A stretch of 64,000 bases of DNA. It comes from Otatea glauca (lineage: Eukaryota > Streptophyta > Magnoliopsida > Poales > Poaceae). The stretch is from contig CM070713.1 of NCBI GenBank assembly GCA_036346275.1, positions 71,230,382 to 71,294,381 on the forward strand, given 5' to 3'. Shown here piece by piece: positions 1 to 10,974 of the stretch. The stretch's first letter is position 1, and each line of letters begins with the position of its first letter. The notes beneath the pieces are model-generated. The model did no database searches. It was not told the DNA's origin and saw only the letters and a program-made list of their open reading frames with translations. A program made the translations under genes and the position numbers.

Positions 1-819
1 TCCTTTGTAACTTCTGACTTGAGTTTTTTGTATATATATGACATGTTAATTCCATTGTACTGATCGGCTGAAATCAGGTTAAGCCATTAAGGATTGTTTT
101 CTCGTTATGTATTGATGCAACATTTCATCTTGCTCAGTGCCTAGTGAACTATTGGTTAATGGTTCGAATGTTAGTGTATGTGGAAGTTCCCTCTGGACAT
201 TTCCCTGACAAAGTGTTCTGTTCTTTAATCATTTTTCATGTTCCTACACTATTGAAGCACCAATGTTTCGTGTTTGCTTTGTTCAACATTTGTAATTGAA
301 AAAAAAACGATTATACTTCTTCAGAAGTCAGGTTGTTAATTCCATGCATATTCCTTTTTGTTAATATATATTGTGTCATCTTTTTTATGTAGTGCATTTG
401 ATATACCAACTGGAAAATATAATCTTACTGACAGACTTATCCATCTCGGTTTCTTAAATTGCCTCAGGTCTTTGTGAATTTCAGATCAATTTGTAATAGC
501 AACAATAAAGAGGATGACACAATAAACTCAGGAAATTTCCTTGCACCTTTTCCGATTTATTATGCCCAAACATTTTGGAGTTCACTAAACAAGTTACAGG
601 ATTTTCGAAAGGTTCAAATTGTTTCGATTGTACTACTGACTTAGTAATGGTTAACCATTCTTATATTTGGCAAAACCTAGCTAGATTAATCTTACTAGTG
701 TGCATGCATAGCGAATGATTGGAGAACTTTGGAGTCGTGAAGGTTGTCAATTTTGTTAATTGAAGGTAGAGATAGTGAGGGAATTACTTAGACTACCTAT
801 TGACTAGTGAGCACTACTG
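1..819. other. intergenic or intronic sequence, no gene recognised
   Basis: AT-rich sequence with frequent stops in all frames. The only open frame over 60 codons (near 459-644) has no recognisable motif and no coding bias. It could be an intron or 3' flank of a gene lying to the left, but no convincing splice junction was identified. Confidence 0.4.
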
Positions 820-990
820 ATGATAAGAACATGGAAAGAACGAGAGCAATCTGAGTTTGAATTGAAGAGAATGATGGAAGAAGAGATAATTATGAGCGTC
901 GACACTAGTCGCTTGAGTGGGCCACAACAACAATACTACTTGTCCTTGCAGAATGATATCATCGTTCGAAGATGTAATAGGTTCGGTTGA
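820..990 (+). pseudogene. NAM-associated/Myb-SANT-like C-terminal fragment
   Basis: A 56-codon frame runs from an ATG at 820 to a TGA at 988-990. It is rich in Glu, Lys and Met and has the layout seen at the C-terminus of plant proteins with the NAM-associated domain (the Myb/SANT-like partner of PIF/Harbinger transposases, and glutathione-S-transferase T3-like proteins): a charged helix, then an acidic EEEIIM-type stretch, then DTSRL, a run of Gln and two Tyr, then a terminal basic helix. The N-terminal Myb/SANT part is not found upstream, so this looks like an orphan fragment. The family link rests on the short motif pattern only; a chance ORF is possible. Confidence 0.4.
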
Positions 991-1078
991 GCACTACTTA
1001 TGATGTATGAACTAATTTGTTGTAAACTTTTGTGCTACTAAACCATGATATGCTACAGTATATGTATGCATTATTTCG

Positions 1079-1197
1079 AATTTAAATTTCTCGCATTCAA
1101 ATACACCATTCGAATTTACCGGTTACAACGTGTTCGTCACAATAAATTTAAATTTTTAAATTCCCGCATTCAAATATAGCTGTTCGAATTTACCGGT
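1079..1197. repeat. two-copy direct repeat
   Basis: A unit of about 45 bp containing CGCATTCAAATA and ending CGAATTTACCGGT occurs at 1079-1123 and again at 1151-1197 with a few substitutions. No ORF is associated with it. The rest of 991-1742 shows nothing recognisable. Confidence 0.6.
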
Positions 1198-1742
1198 AAA
1201 AAAACGATTGCTGGTATGACAGTTATGTGGAATATGATTAGAATATAGGAAAGAGAAGATAGAGAGTGTGATATGAAGAATGCTGTTGGAGAAGAAGGAG
1301 ATATGAAGAGGTATTTTTTTAGAGAGTTATTCAAATATGGCTTTTAGAAAGTGAGATTTGAAGAGTTCTTTTGGAGATGCCCTAGGAGTCGCAAAAATGC
1401 GAACGATCACAACTAGTATAATCCACGTATGCATCAAACTTTCCATTTTACGCATTTAAAAAATTTCCTTGACGTGTATAACAAATATGTATGTACCTGT
1501 AGAGTGTGGGGGGGTGTGAGTCCATGTACTCTTAAAAAATCAAACACAGAATACTTGAACACGCATGTGAACTACGGCACGTATCGATTAGCTAAGCAAT
1601 TCATAAAAAAAAACATCGAACTGTTCACAGCTGGCAAGGCATTTTTCACATTCATATGTACATGGGTAACAGGAAAAGTTCACGAGGCTCCTAAAAACAC
1701 GCGGTACAATTGTACGAGCACCTCTAAATGAATCATATCCTT

Positions 1743-1965
1743 TGTTAGGAAATCACGTGACTCATGAAAGACCATGATAGTCCCTTGGTTAAAACCTTAG
1801 ACGACTACTATATAAGGAGGGGATCCTCATTGTATAAGGAATCAGAAAACAATAAAAAATTCTCTCGATGTTCCCCTCTAAACATGTGTCTCTCTTTATC
1901 TTTCTGTTCTCCACTTCAGATCTGTTCGGGAATCCCGGACTATTCGATAGCGAAGTTCCTTAACA
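1743..1965 (+). repeat. 5' LTR of the left copia element
   Basis: Runs from TGTTAGGAAA to CCTTAACA and matches 6743-6964 with scattered substitutions. A TATA box (TATATAAG, 1809-1816) is followed by CT-rich sequence and an AATAAA at 1851-1856, giving a compact U3-R-U5. The substitutions between the LTRs point to an old insertion. Confidence 0.9.
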
Positions 1966-1983
1966 CGTTATCAGCACGAAGCT
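1966..1983 (+). other. putative primer-binding site
   Basis: Immediately after the 5' LTR the sequence CGTTATCAGCACGAAGC contains TATCAG, the core of the initiator-Met tRNA complement used by copia elements, but it diverges from the canonical TGGTATCAGAGC. The assignment rests on position plus this partial match. Confidence 0.45.
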
Positions 1984-2159
1984 CTACCGGCGAACGGATT
2001 GAAAAGATGAGAAAAGATGAGAATCGGCGATTGAATCTAAACGCTTGTTGATTCTATGCATGCACCATCCTCACGATCGATAATCGTGTTCGTCTTGTGG
2101 CACGGTTACGACACTTGAAGCAACAAAGACAAGCGTGATCGTTCATCCGAAAGAAAAAA

Positions 2160-2760
2160 AAAAAAGTCAACGTCGCCTCGGCTTCCGCTCCCGCAGCGCC
2201 GACGCAACCGACGCAAAGACGGCGCGCGCGCCCGCGCGCCGCCGCTGCTGCGCTTAGCCTCCGGCTCCGCCGACGACGCGCTCGGCACGCCACCACCGTG
2301 TGCATCGCTGAAAGGTCACCGCGCGCCGCAGAAGCGCCGCCGCGCATGAAACGCCGCCGCCGTCTGCGCTGCCGCCGGCGCGATCGCCGCCCGACCGACC
2401 GCCTCGGCCGCGCCCGGCGCCGCGCCGCCACCTCGGTTCCGCGACTCGCCGGCAAGCGCGCCACCGCCGACCGCCACTGGGTTCTTGAGCCCGAGCGCCG
2501 CCGCGCCGTCGGCCACTCCACGGCCCGAAGCCGTGTCCACCGGCTGTGCTTGCCACGCCGCCGGTCGCGCTGCAGGCGCAGAAGCCGAATCGGTGGGCGC
2601 GCCGCAGGAAATCGAGGCGACGCACGCGTGGAAGAAGGCATGAAGGGCGGCGGCGTGTGCGCACGAGGGAAGAGGAAGGGGCGCGACAGGGCTGTGGCGG
2701 CTAGGGGTGAAACCCTAGCCGCCGCGCGCTTATGGGCCGAAGGAAGGGGTGCGGCCTAGT
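2160..2760. other. GC-rich leader segment inside the copia element
   Basis: About 600 bp of very GC-rich, Arg/Ala/Pro-codon-like sequence lies between the PBS and gag, flanked by AT-rich element DNA. Long open frames exist on both strands, as expected from composition alone, and none shows a domain. A hairpin at 2694-2725 has a stem of about 13 pairs and a GTGAAA loop; its 3' arm contains AAACCCTAGCCGCCGC, a motif common in plant 5' UTRs. It may be a captured host 5' exon/UTR or the element's own structured leader. Confidence 0.55.
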
Positions 2761-3033
2761 GGCCGTTTCGGCCGAGAAAGAAAAGAAAACGGAAAAAAAG
2801 GCAGAAAAATTAAGGAAAATTGCCGGAAAATCCAGAAAATTATTTGGCTCTGTTTTAATTTTTCTAGCTTTATTCTCTGCATTTATGAATATTCTTTATG
2901 AATTTTAAATTCATTGCTTTATTTAGTATACTCGAAATGCATGGATATTTATTTTCTGCACTTTATGTTTTTTTGCAACCATTTTCTATTAGATTACACG
3001 CATTAACTAATGTCGGAATTTTAAAATCATGCA

Positions 3034-4087
3034 GATGTCCGGCGTCGTGAATCGTGAGTTTGAAGAACTGGCCCCGCACGGTCAGAACTACCTCACTTGG
3101 GCATTGGACGTGAAGATCATTCTTGGGGCAAGAAGCTCCGTGCTGCGATTGGTCTAGGGTCCTCGCAGGACGCTCATCCTACCGCCGAACAGAACGATCA
3201 AGCCTTGCACTTCCTCAGGCACCACCTCTCAGCCACTCTGAAGAATGAATACATGGCTGAGGAGAGTGCACTTGAGCTTTGGACTGCACTTCTGAAGCGG
3301 TTCGAGAAGCTCAAGTACACCATCTTGCCCCAAGCACAGCAAGATTGGGTCCGCCTGAGGTTTGCGGACTACGAGCGATGGTGAGTACAATTCTGCCTTG
3401 CACAGAATTTGTACCAATCTCTCCTTATGTGGCAAGAAGAATACTGACGAGGAGAAGATTGAGAAGACTCTCTCCACTTTTCACCCAAATGCTATCCAGA
3501 GTGCCCGCAGCTATCGTCAGGACGCATACAAGGAGTATAGCGAACTGATTTATGTCATGCAAGTTGCGGAGTCATAAGATGATGTTCTACGCAAGAACTT
3601 CATCTCACAGCCATCTGGAAGAGGCATTGGCACAAAAGTTAATGCCAACAGCTATATGGTGAAAAAGCCCACTCATAGAAAGAAGGGCAAACAGGGTGGA
3701 AAAGAGAGGTATCAGGCTAAGGGAAAGCCCAAAACCCAAGTGAAGAAGGATGACAAGGAAAAGGCACACGCTAAGCCGTATGGACAGCAGAACCAAACGT
3801 GCTTCAGGTGTGGCACTTGGGGACACTGGTCGAAGATATGTCGGGAATCCAAGGAAGTGATTAACACATATCAGGCTAAGAAGAAGGCAAAAGAAAATGC
3901 CCCAGCAGAGGCGCACTTCGTCAAGATTGGTGATAATGATACCATGGATGTGGATACCCCACTTGCCTCATCCTCACAGACTAGCCTGGACATCGATGCT
4001 GCAACCAATCTTATGGCAAATGAAGAGAAAACTTCTGTCGATGACATAGAAGCAGAAATTAATGCATATTTCACAGATTTCGTTTAA
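3034..4087 (+). pseudogene. copia gag remnant (UBN2-type with CCHC knuckle)
   Basis: An ATG at 3034 opens a frame resembling the N-terminus of copia Gag (a PHGQNYLTWALDVK stretch), which breaks near 3110. The protein continues in another frame through 3384, shifts again near 3362, and is stopped by a TAA at about 3575. The last part (3656-4087) is lysine-rich and carries one zinc knuckle, CFRC-GTWG-H-WSKI-C (CX2CX4HX4C), near 3800-3842. Gag would form the virus-like particle and bind RNA. At least two frameshifts and one stop make it non-functional. Confidence 0.8.
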
Positions 4088-4296
4088 TGCATGAATCGCG
4101 TTTTTTTTAGATTATGGTTGTTAGCAAATTTCTTTTGAATAATGAATTGTAAGCTCTAGAAGAGCATACTTCTCTCATGAATAAATATGCAACTTATTCT
4201 TTACTCTAGAATTCTTTAATTTGCAAGCAATGTTTGAATTATTTTGCCATTATCTGATTGGAATTATTCTCTTTTTTAGAAATCGTGTAGCGCTCA

Positions 4297-4746
4297 AATG
4301 GAAGAGATATGCATTGTTGATAGTGGCACAACAAATACCATCTTAAGAGAGTCCAAATAATTCCAGTCGATCACGAAGAACGCTGGAAAGATTATTACGA
4401 TCGCAGAAACGATTCCTATATAATAGGCTCCAGAAGAGCCACAATTATATAGCCTATAGGTACAATTTTGGTAATTGAAGAAGCCCTTTTGTACCCTGAA
4501 TCAACGCGCACTCTCTTAAGTTTCAAAGACATCCGCGCCAATGGTTTTCACGTAGAAACCAATGAAGAAAATGGCAAAGAATACTTGTGCATTTTGAAGC
4601 ACGCTGTATGTGGAAAAATGGTATTAGAAAAATGTCCCTCATATGAATCTGGGTTGTACTACACGAATATTCATGCACCCGAAGTGTATACTTCCTTGAA
4701 GACTGTCTTTACAAGAGCAAGTAGAAGTGCACGAAGCACCCCATGA
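4297..4746 (+). pseudogene. copia protease and pre-integrase remnant
   Basis: Near 4315 the translation reads IVDSGTTNT, the aspartic-protease active-site motif of copia Pol. An interrupted stretch follows, then 4468-4746 (ALLYPESTRTLLSFKDIR and later), matching the segment before GAG-pre-integrase. No HHCC finger and no D,D-35-E residues follow; the frame ends at 4746 and reverse-transcriptase sequence begins almost directly. The integrase has therefore been deleted. Confidence 0.75.
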
Positions 4747-4759
4747 TGAAATGGTCATA

Positions 4760-6493
4760 AATTTTGTAATAACAGGAGAATCTCTGAATAGAGCAACAGC
4801 CAATGTCGATGCATATTTTGCAAAGAAGATTGCCTCGATCATTGATCATGATCCCGAGCCTGCATCTCTCGCAGAGTGCAAGAAAAGGCTAGATTGGGAA
4901 GAATGAAAGAAGGCAATCACTGCAGAGTTAGTCTCTCTGAACAAGAGAGAGGTGTTTGGGCCCGTATGCCGCACACCTCCCCATATAAACCCAGTAGGTC
5001 ACAAATGGGTCTTTGTTCGGAAGAGGAATGAAAACAACGAAGTTGTAAGGTACAAAGCAAGGCTTGTAGCTTAAGGTTTCACTCAACGTCCTGGGTTGAT
5101 TATGAAGAAATCTACTCTCCGATCATGGGAGGAATTACCTTTAGATATTTGATCTCAATGGTAGTCAACTTGAAGTTGAAAATGAAGCTAATGGATGTTG
5201 TTACAGCATATTTGTATGGGAACTTGGATTCGAAGATATACATGAAAGTACCGGAAGGTATTCCTATCCCGAACCAAGACAGAGCAAATAGAAACACATG
5301 CATGTGAAATTGGAGAAATCACCGTATGGGTTAAAACAGTCAGGAAGAATGTGGTACAATCGCTTGAGCGACTTGCTCTGCAAGAACGGCTACACGAACA
5401 GCGAAGATTGTCCATGCGTATTTATACAGCGATCCCCAAATGGATTCTGTATAATCTCCATCTATGTAGATGACTTGAACATCATTGGGACGGATGAAGA
5501 GATTGAAGAACCATGCTCATACTTGAAGTCTGAGTTTGAAATGAAGGATTTGGGTAAAATCAAGTTTTGTTTAGGCTTGCAGCTTGAGCATGTCCAAGGA
5601 GGAATCTTGGTACACCAATTATACTACACGTAGAAAGTATTGGAAAGATTTAGCTTTGAAAAGGCATATCCTACAAAGACTCCAATGGTCGGAAGGTCAC
5701 TCCAAGCAGACCTAGACCCATACAGACCTAGAGAAGAGGGGGAGGAAGTCCTGGGAGCAGAATTTCCATTTTGAGTGCAGTTGGAGCGCTCATGTACCTT
5801 GCGAATAGCACCAGGCCGGACATTGCGTTCGCTGTGAATTTGCTAGCACGGTACAGTGCATAACCCACCAAAAGGCATTGAAAAGGGATCAAGAACATCT
5901 TCCGTTACCTCCAAGGAAGCAAAGATCTCAGTTTGTTCTTCAGAAGAAACAATGAACTGAATTTGGTTGGCTATGCCGATGCTGGGTACTTATCAGACCC
6001 GCATACTGGCAAGTCCCAAACTGGGTATGTCTTCCTATGTGGAGGAACAGCTGTTTCCTGGAAGTCGTCTAAGCAGACTCTCGTCTCGACGTCGACAAAC
6101 CACTCGAAAATCATTGTTTTGTATGAAGCCTCTCGTGAATGTGCATGACTCAAAAGAATGGTTTACCACATCCAGAAGTCATGTGGCTTGAACATTGAGC
6201 AAATTCCCACGATTATCTATGAAGATAATGCAGCTTGTGTTGCTCAAGCACAGATGGGTTATGTGAAAAGCAATCTCACGAAGCACATCAACCCCAAGTT
6301 CTTCTATGCTCATGAATTGTATAAGATGAACGAGATCAAGATATTGTATACTAAGTTATGTGAAAATCTTGCAGATTTGTTCACTAAATCACTACCAGTA
6401 TCTACCTTTGAAAGGTGCGTAAAAGGGATTGGGATGATGAGACTTAGAGAAGTGCAGATTTCAGGGGGAGATATTTCACATACTCCCAAATAA
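4760..6493 (+). pseudogene. copia reverse transcriptase and RNase H remnant
   Basis: Conceptual translation gives the RT start (VGHKWVFVRKRNENN, then YKARLVA followed by a stop at about 5071), a fingers region in shifted frame, the VVTAYLYGNLDSKIYMKVPEG box, LKQSGRMWYN, and an intact YVDD catalytic motif near 5464-5475. RNase H follows from 5930 (YADAGYLSDP, TGYVFLCGGTAVSWKSSKQ) and ends with NLADLFTKSLP and a TAA at 6491-6493. Stops at about 5071, 5631 and 6148 and several frame changes disrupt it. The polymerase and RNase H signature residues survive, which fits decay after insertion. Confidence 0.85.
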
Positions 6494-6722
6494 ATCTTAA
6501 ACATGAGGTTTGAGTACCCAATATGAATCTCGAAGATTAGCAATTTGAAATTTGGGTGAATTGTACTCTTTTTCCTTAGCAAGTTTTTCATGAAGTTTTT
6601 CTTGCATAAGGTTTTAATGAGGCAATTCGTGCAACGCAGTAAGCGTATGCTATATACTCTTTCTCCAAGTATTTTTTCCACTGGGTTTTTCTGGAGTTTT
6701 AATGAGGCATATGCATCTCGCG

Positions 6723-6742
6723 GCAAAGGGCCCAAGGGGGAG
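6723..6742 (+). other. polypurine tract
   Basis: GCAAAGGGCCCAAGGGGGAG directly precedes the 3' LTR and would prime plus-strand DNA synthesis. Confidence 0.75.
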
Positions 6743-6964
6743 TGTTGGGAAACCACATGACCCATGAAGGCCCACGATGGTCCCTTAGCCGAAACCCTAG
6801 GCGACTACTATATAAGAAGGGAGTCCCCCATTGTACAAGGAATCAAAAAGCAATAAAGATTTCTCTCGTTGTTCTTCCCTAAATTTGTGTCTTTCTTTCT
6901 CTCTGTTCTCCACTTCAGATCTGTTCGAGAACCCCGGATTATTCGATAGCGAGGTTCCTTAACA
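6743..6964 (+). repeat. 3' LTR of the left copia element
   Basis: Begins TGTTGGGAAA, ends CCTTAACA, and aligns with 1743-1965 throughout, including the TATA box and AATAAA. It fixes the right edge of the element at 6964. Confidence 0.9.
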
Positions 6965-7149
6965 CTTTCTACTGTAGAGATGATCAAGCCCAACCATTAG
7001 CAATTCCAGTACAGATTGTACTAACCATGCAGAGCAATTGCCTAGTTGCAGAGCAAGACTTACGCCCACCATATACAGTGTTATACTGTAATTCACTAAT
7101 CCACAGTAGTGGAACACTCCAGAGACTTGCTCTAGACCTTCTCCACCTT

Positions 7150-7416
7150 GCGGAAGATGCCTAGGCATCGCCGACGGCGGCCACGGTATCATCACCGTAT
7201 ATCGAGACGTCGTGCCTCCCAAGGAGCTCGGTCGGGAAGCCTCCTTTCTTGGCGTGCGGCTTCGGGGCGGGGCTCACCTTGGCCCTCTTCCACGAGTAGC
7301 CTCTCCAGCGCCCGCGTGATCCACTCTATCTCGTACACGTCGAGCAGCGTCGCCGGCTTCCCCGGCGACGGTGGGGGCTTCGCGGTCGCTGTTGCCACCT
7401 CCGCGGGAGGATCCAT
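7150..7416 (-). CDS. possible first exon of an unrecognised host gene (5' part only)
   Basis: A minus-strand ATG at 7416 starts a frame reading MDPPAEVATATAKPPPSPGK, then TLLDVYEIEWITRALERLLVEEG. The acidic helical stretch after a Pro/Ala-rich start looks like a real protein. Near 7272 a GTGAGC after GGCCAAG could be a splice donor. Alternatively the protein continues through a one-base shift into GGFPTELLGRHDVSIYGDTVAAVG, ending at about 7150. Upstream lies CT-rich leader-like sequence and AT-rich sequence with TATA-like words around 7540-7555. No downstream exon was found before the copia element at 6964, so the gene is truncated, split, or a captured fragment. I do not recognise the family. 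Confidence 0.4.
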
Positions 7417-7911
7417 GGGTGGTTAACGGCGATGGAGAGAAGAGCAAGTGACATGGGATGAGAAGCGATGAGGCGGCGGCAAGTCGAGGAGGCTTTGCAT
7501 CGTGAATGGATCATTTTTCTAGACTCTTATCATATTTTTTTAATATATAAATCTAGTCCCTTCGTAGATATATTTATATATTTAGCCATCTCACTACCGT
7601 AAAAGATGTAATAGACAACACCTGTCTCCTGCCATATACAGGGAGCACAGGGGCTGAGAACGCAGCAGTGAGCAGGCAAGCGTGGAAGACTTCTGCGGTA
7701 GGGAAATATGAAAAGTGCCTTCTACGATGGATATAAGACTATATTTACAATTATATTCGTAAGGGAGCTAAATTTATAAAAAGGAAAATAGAATTAAAAA
7801 GTATTAATTCTTACATAGCACCTTTAAAATAAATAAAGGTGACGTGCGGCAGAGGCTAACAGCGTGGGGCCGGCATCATTTATGCAGCGTTTGTTGGGTG
7901 GCACGCGTGGT

Positions 7912-8569
7912 TCGATTTTTTTTTAAAATAATATATTTTTTATTTAAATTATAAAAATATACCTCTGTCGTCTTTTGACTGGACAACAGGGGCTACAGAG
8001 CCTCTGTCGCCCTCTGAATGGGCGATATTAGCCCCTGTCGCCTTCTGAATGGGCGACATGTCTCTTTTTCATATAGCCAATTTCTAAAGAAAACCATAAC
8101 TTTTTCATATGATATCCGAGATGAACTTTATATAAAAATTATAGCTCTCGACGAGATTTACAACTTTGGTATACAATTTTTTTTATCCCATTTTTGGCCA
8201 TCTAAATGAATTCAAATGAAAAAAAAATTGTATACCAAAGTTGTATATCTCGTCAGATCTGAAACTTCTATCTCGTTTTTGGTAGTCTAAATGGATTCAA
8301 ATGAAAAAAATTTGTATACCAAAGTTGTATATCTCGTCAAGAGCTACAATTTTCATATAAAGTTCATCTCCATCCGAGATCATATGAAAAATTTATAATT
8401 TTCTTTACCAAGTAGATACAGGACATGTGACATGTCGCCCATTCAGAGGGCGACAGGGGCCAATGTCGCCCATTCATAGAGCGACATAGGTATATTTTTA
8501 CAATTTTTTAAGATTAAGGTATATTTTTATAATTAGAATAAAAAAATATTATTTAAAAAAAAAAAGTTC
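7912..8569. mobile_element. foldback MITE-like transposon with 8-bp target duplication
   Basis: The direct repeat CGCGTGGT occurs at 7904-7911 and 8570-8577. Between them the two halves are inverted copies of each other: an AT-rich tip, then AAAATATACCT, then GCGACAGGGGC-type motifs repeated two to three times per arm, then a central segment with GTATACCAAAGTTGTA repeated. No ORF is present. An 8-bp duplication fits hAT; a 9-bp one with a mismatch would fit Mutator-like elements. A related element lies at 49318-49628. Confidence 0.75.
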
Positions 8570-8577
8570 CGCGTGGT

Positions 8578-8801
8578 CAACCCTCTGCTCACCGATCTAT
8601 GGTTTCCGCGGGTTATGGGCTCGTGGCACGGCAAGTCAGCACATTGTTGCACTGCACGGTAGTACAAAGCAATGCATAATGCGTTAGCTAGCCATTTTCT
8701 TCTCTGTTTTTGTTGCAACCAACGGTGCTATGAAGATGGCCGAATCCATGCAGTAAACTCAAATTCGAAAGGGTTATCATGATACTTCTATCTATACCCC
8801 T
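8578..8801. other. short intergenic spacer
   Basis: Single-copy-looking sequence between the foldback element and the next repeat. No ORF or motif was recognised. Confidence 0.4.
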
Positions 8802-10613
8802 TTATAATGCATCTAAGTAATTTTTTCTAAGTCCATCCTAAATAATGCACCTCATTAGAGATGGCCCAATGTTCGTGCACCCAGCAAAACGTCTCCAGAA
8901 ACTTGCATTCATCAAAATGAACGTCTCAGATCTTTCATCAGTTTTACTCACCCACATCCGATAACCATTATTTAGTGTGTCTAATCATCCCTGTGGTCCA
9001 CAACAGACCTCTCCCACCTACATATTTGGAAGGAGAGTGAATCAAACAAGGAAATAAATAAGGAGGATCCGCATGCAAGGAAACCAGATTTGAATTTTTT
9101 ACTGGCCAAAATTGTGCGTACTACATATTTGGAAGGAGGGTGAATCAAACAAGGAAATAAACAGGGAGGATCCACATGCAAGGAAACAAGACTTGAATTT
9201 TTTATTGTCCTGGCATTGTGATCGTATTTTTTTCCGAATATGACCCTTCTCGAGACTTTTTTACGGATCTAGCCCCATAGAGCCTAATTTCAGCAAGACG
9301 GAGAGCGTTGAATTTTATTTTATTTTTATCTAAGGAACCAACGATTCGTGAGTCTTTGCTTAATTTTTTAATTTTTCTCGCGGAACCGGTGTGGGAAATC
9401 TTATTTAATTTTATCTTTTTTCCTTGCAGATCCAGTGGTCGGCGAGCGCAGTTTTATTTTTCCATATTTTTCCGAAATCATCCCTGTGGCCCACAACAGA
9501 CCTTCCTCACCTCCAGCATCAACAAGGAAAAGGAAACAAACGTCTTGGAATCAAGGAAAAGGAAACAAACATACGAAAAGGAAAGGACCATACATTACGT
9601 CTTTGGAAAAAGAAACCAGAGATAGGCGGCATGATCGGGAGAACGCAGTCCGCAATGGCTCCACGGTCGTCATCGGTGGCTTTCTTGACGCGGCGAGGTT
9701 CTTTGGTCGTGATTGGCGGCCGTCGTGCCTCGGCAAATTTATAATTTATTTATTTTTAAATAATTTTATTAAGTACAAAATAATCGAAAGTTTTTTTGAG
9801 AATTTTTCTAGAATTTTTTAACCTAATGTGCTATCTTTTCAAAACTCCTTCTATATTTAAAAAAATGACTAAGAACTCACTGTAGCTTCTTCTAGTCTGC
9901 AGCCTGCACTGAAGAAGCTTCTTCTCTTTCCTCCCTCCATTAAAGCAAGAAAGAAGCTCCAAAGCTCCATCAATCCCGCACCAAATCTCCTCTTTCCATC
10001 TATGGTGTTAATTCTCCAAATTTCGTGCTCTATTGCCAAAATTTCCTCTCAATCTGATTTGATCCCAAATTATGGTTTCTATAAATATGCTTGTTTCGGG
10101 GCTATAAAAGCCGCCGGCGAGCTCTCCTCCACCCCATCGCATTGCATAAATCCCCAAGTGATCCCTCTTGTAAAGATCGTCGGATTTTGGAGGTAACCCA
10201 AGCCATCACCGTCATCTTTCCCGGCGAAATTCACCGCAACCGTGACTCCTCCCCCGCAGGCGCCGGTGCCGACGATCTCGCCGCATCAGTGCCGACCCAC
10301 TGCGACCGGCCGCCACCCCGGCCTTCCCTCCCCTTGCGTGGCCAAGCCCGGAGAGCCTGTTGTGCTCTGTGGAAGCTGCAAAAAAATAATCTAAAATCAG
10401 AAAATTCTTTTTTCTTTCTCTTTCTTGATTTAAAATCTTTTGGGAGCCCGTTTTCGCCCATTCGACCTCCATTTAGTTTCGTTTTTCTTTCTAAATTCAT
10501 TTAAAATTCTAAATTTCTCTTTTATTATTAAGTGTTGTATTCATACTTATCTTCTCATTTAATTGATAAGCGGGTGTACTGCCGTCGTAGCGTTAGCACA
10601 GGTACTATACTAG
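8802..10613 (+). mobile_element. Helitron-like repeat, copy 1 (rearranged)
   Basis: The left part (8802-8990) aligns with 18432-18620 and the part at 9470-9640 with 18610-18740. The segment 9000-9480 instead matches 19380-19860 in the opposite orientation. The right end (about 10527-10613) is nearly identical to 19854-19944 and to the minus strand of 50694-50780: an AAGTGTT...TTCAT stretch, then a subterminal hairpin around GTAGCGTTAGCAC, then ACTAG followed by T, the grammar of a Helitron 3' end. No Rep/helicase ORF is present, so it is non-autonomous. The left edge is set by homology to copy 2. ORFs between 9300 and 10500 lack domains. Confidence 0.6.
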
Positions 10614-10974
10614 TATACTTAGGAGAGTGCTAAGTTTGGAGAGTACTAAATATTATCACTGGAAATAGATCAGATCAATAAACTCACCTCCTCTTTTGGC
10701 CTTTAAAACAAATCGTTTCAACTTGCTGCAATGGATCTCTTTGAAACAAAATCTAAACATTGGGGGAAAAGAAAACCTGGAACAGAGAAGCAAGCGGCCC
10801 GATTAAAGAGGGCAGTTCTCGTCCTCTTCTGGGCTTTAATTTCTTCCGGACAATTTATTTAAGCAATGGGGGAAAAGGAAAGCAAACGGCCCATCCACTG
10901 AAAGGCCTTGGACACCTGGACAGGCTCAGTTCCTTTTCTTTCTTTCTTTTTTGAGGGAAAGGCTCACTCAGGGC

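Larger units (their letters stand above)
1743..6964 (+). mobile_element. degenerate Ty1/copia LTR retrotransposon lacking the integrase core
   Basis: Two LTRs of 223 and 222 bp, each beginning TG and ending CA, bracket gag with a CCHC knuckle, a protease DSG motif, a pre-integrase segment, reverse transcriptase and RNase H in copia order on the plus strand. A purine-rich tract abuts the 3' LTR. The five bases flanking each side (1738-1742 and 6965-6969) do not form a clean duplication, so the insertion flank has decayed or rearranged. Between the pre-integrase segment (ending about 4740) and reverse transcriptase (from about 4760) there is no room for the D,D-35-E core, so the element is internally deleted. 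Frameshifts and stops occur in every domain, so it is not autonomous. Confidence 0.9.

Noticed and set aside
2054..2759. Overlapping long ORFs on both strands in the GC-rich leader
   Set aside because: Arg/Ala/Pro-rich frames open on both strands at once are a composition effect; no domain, and they lie inside a retrotransposon leader.
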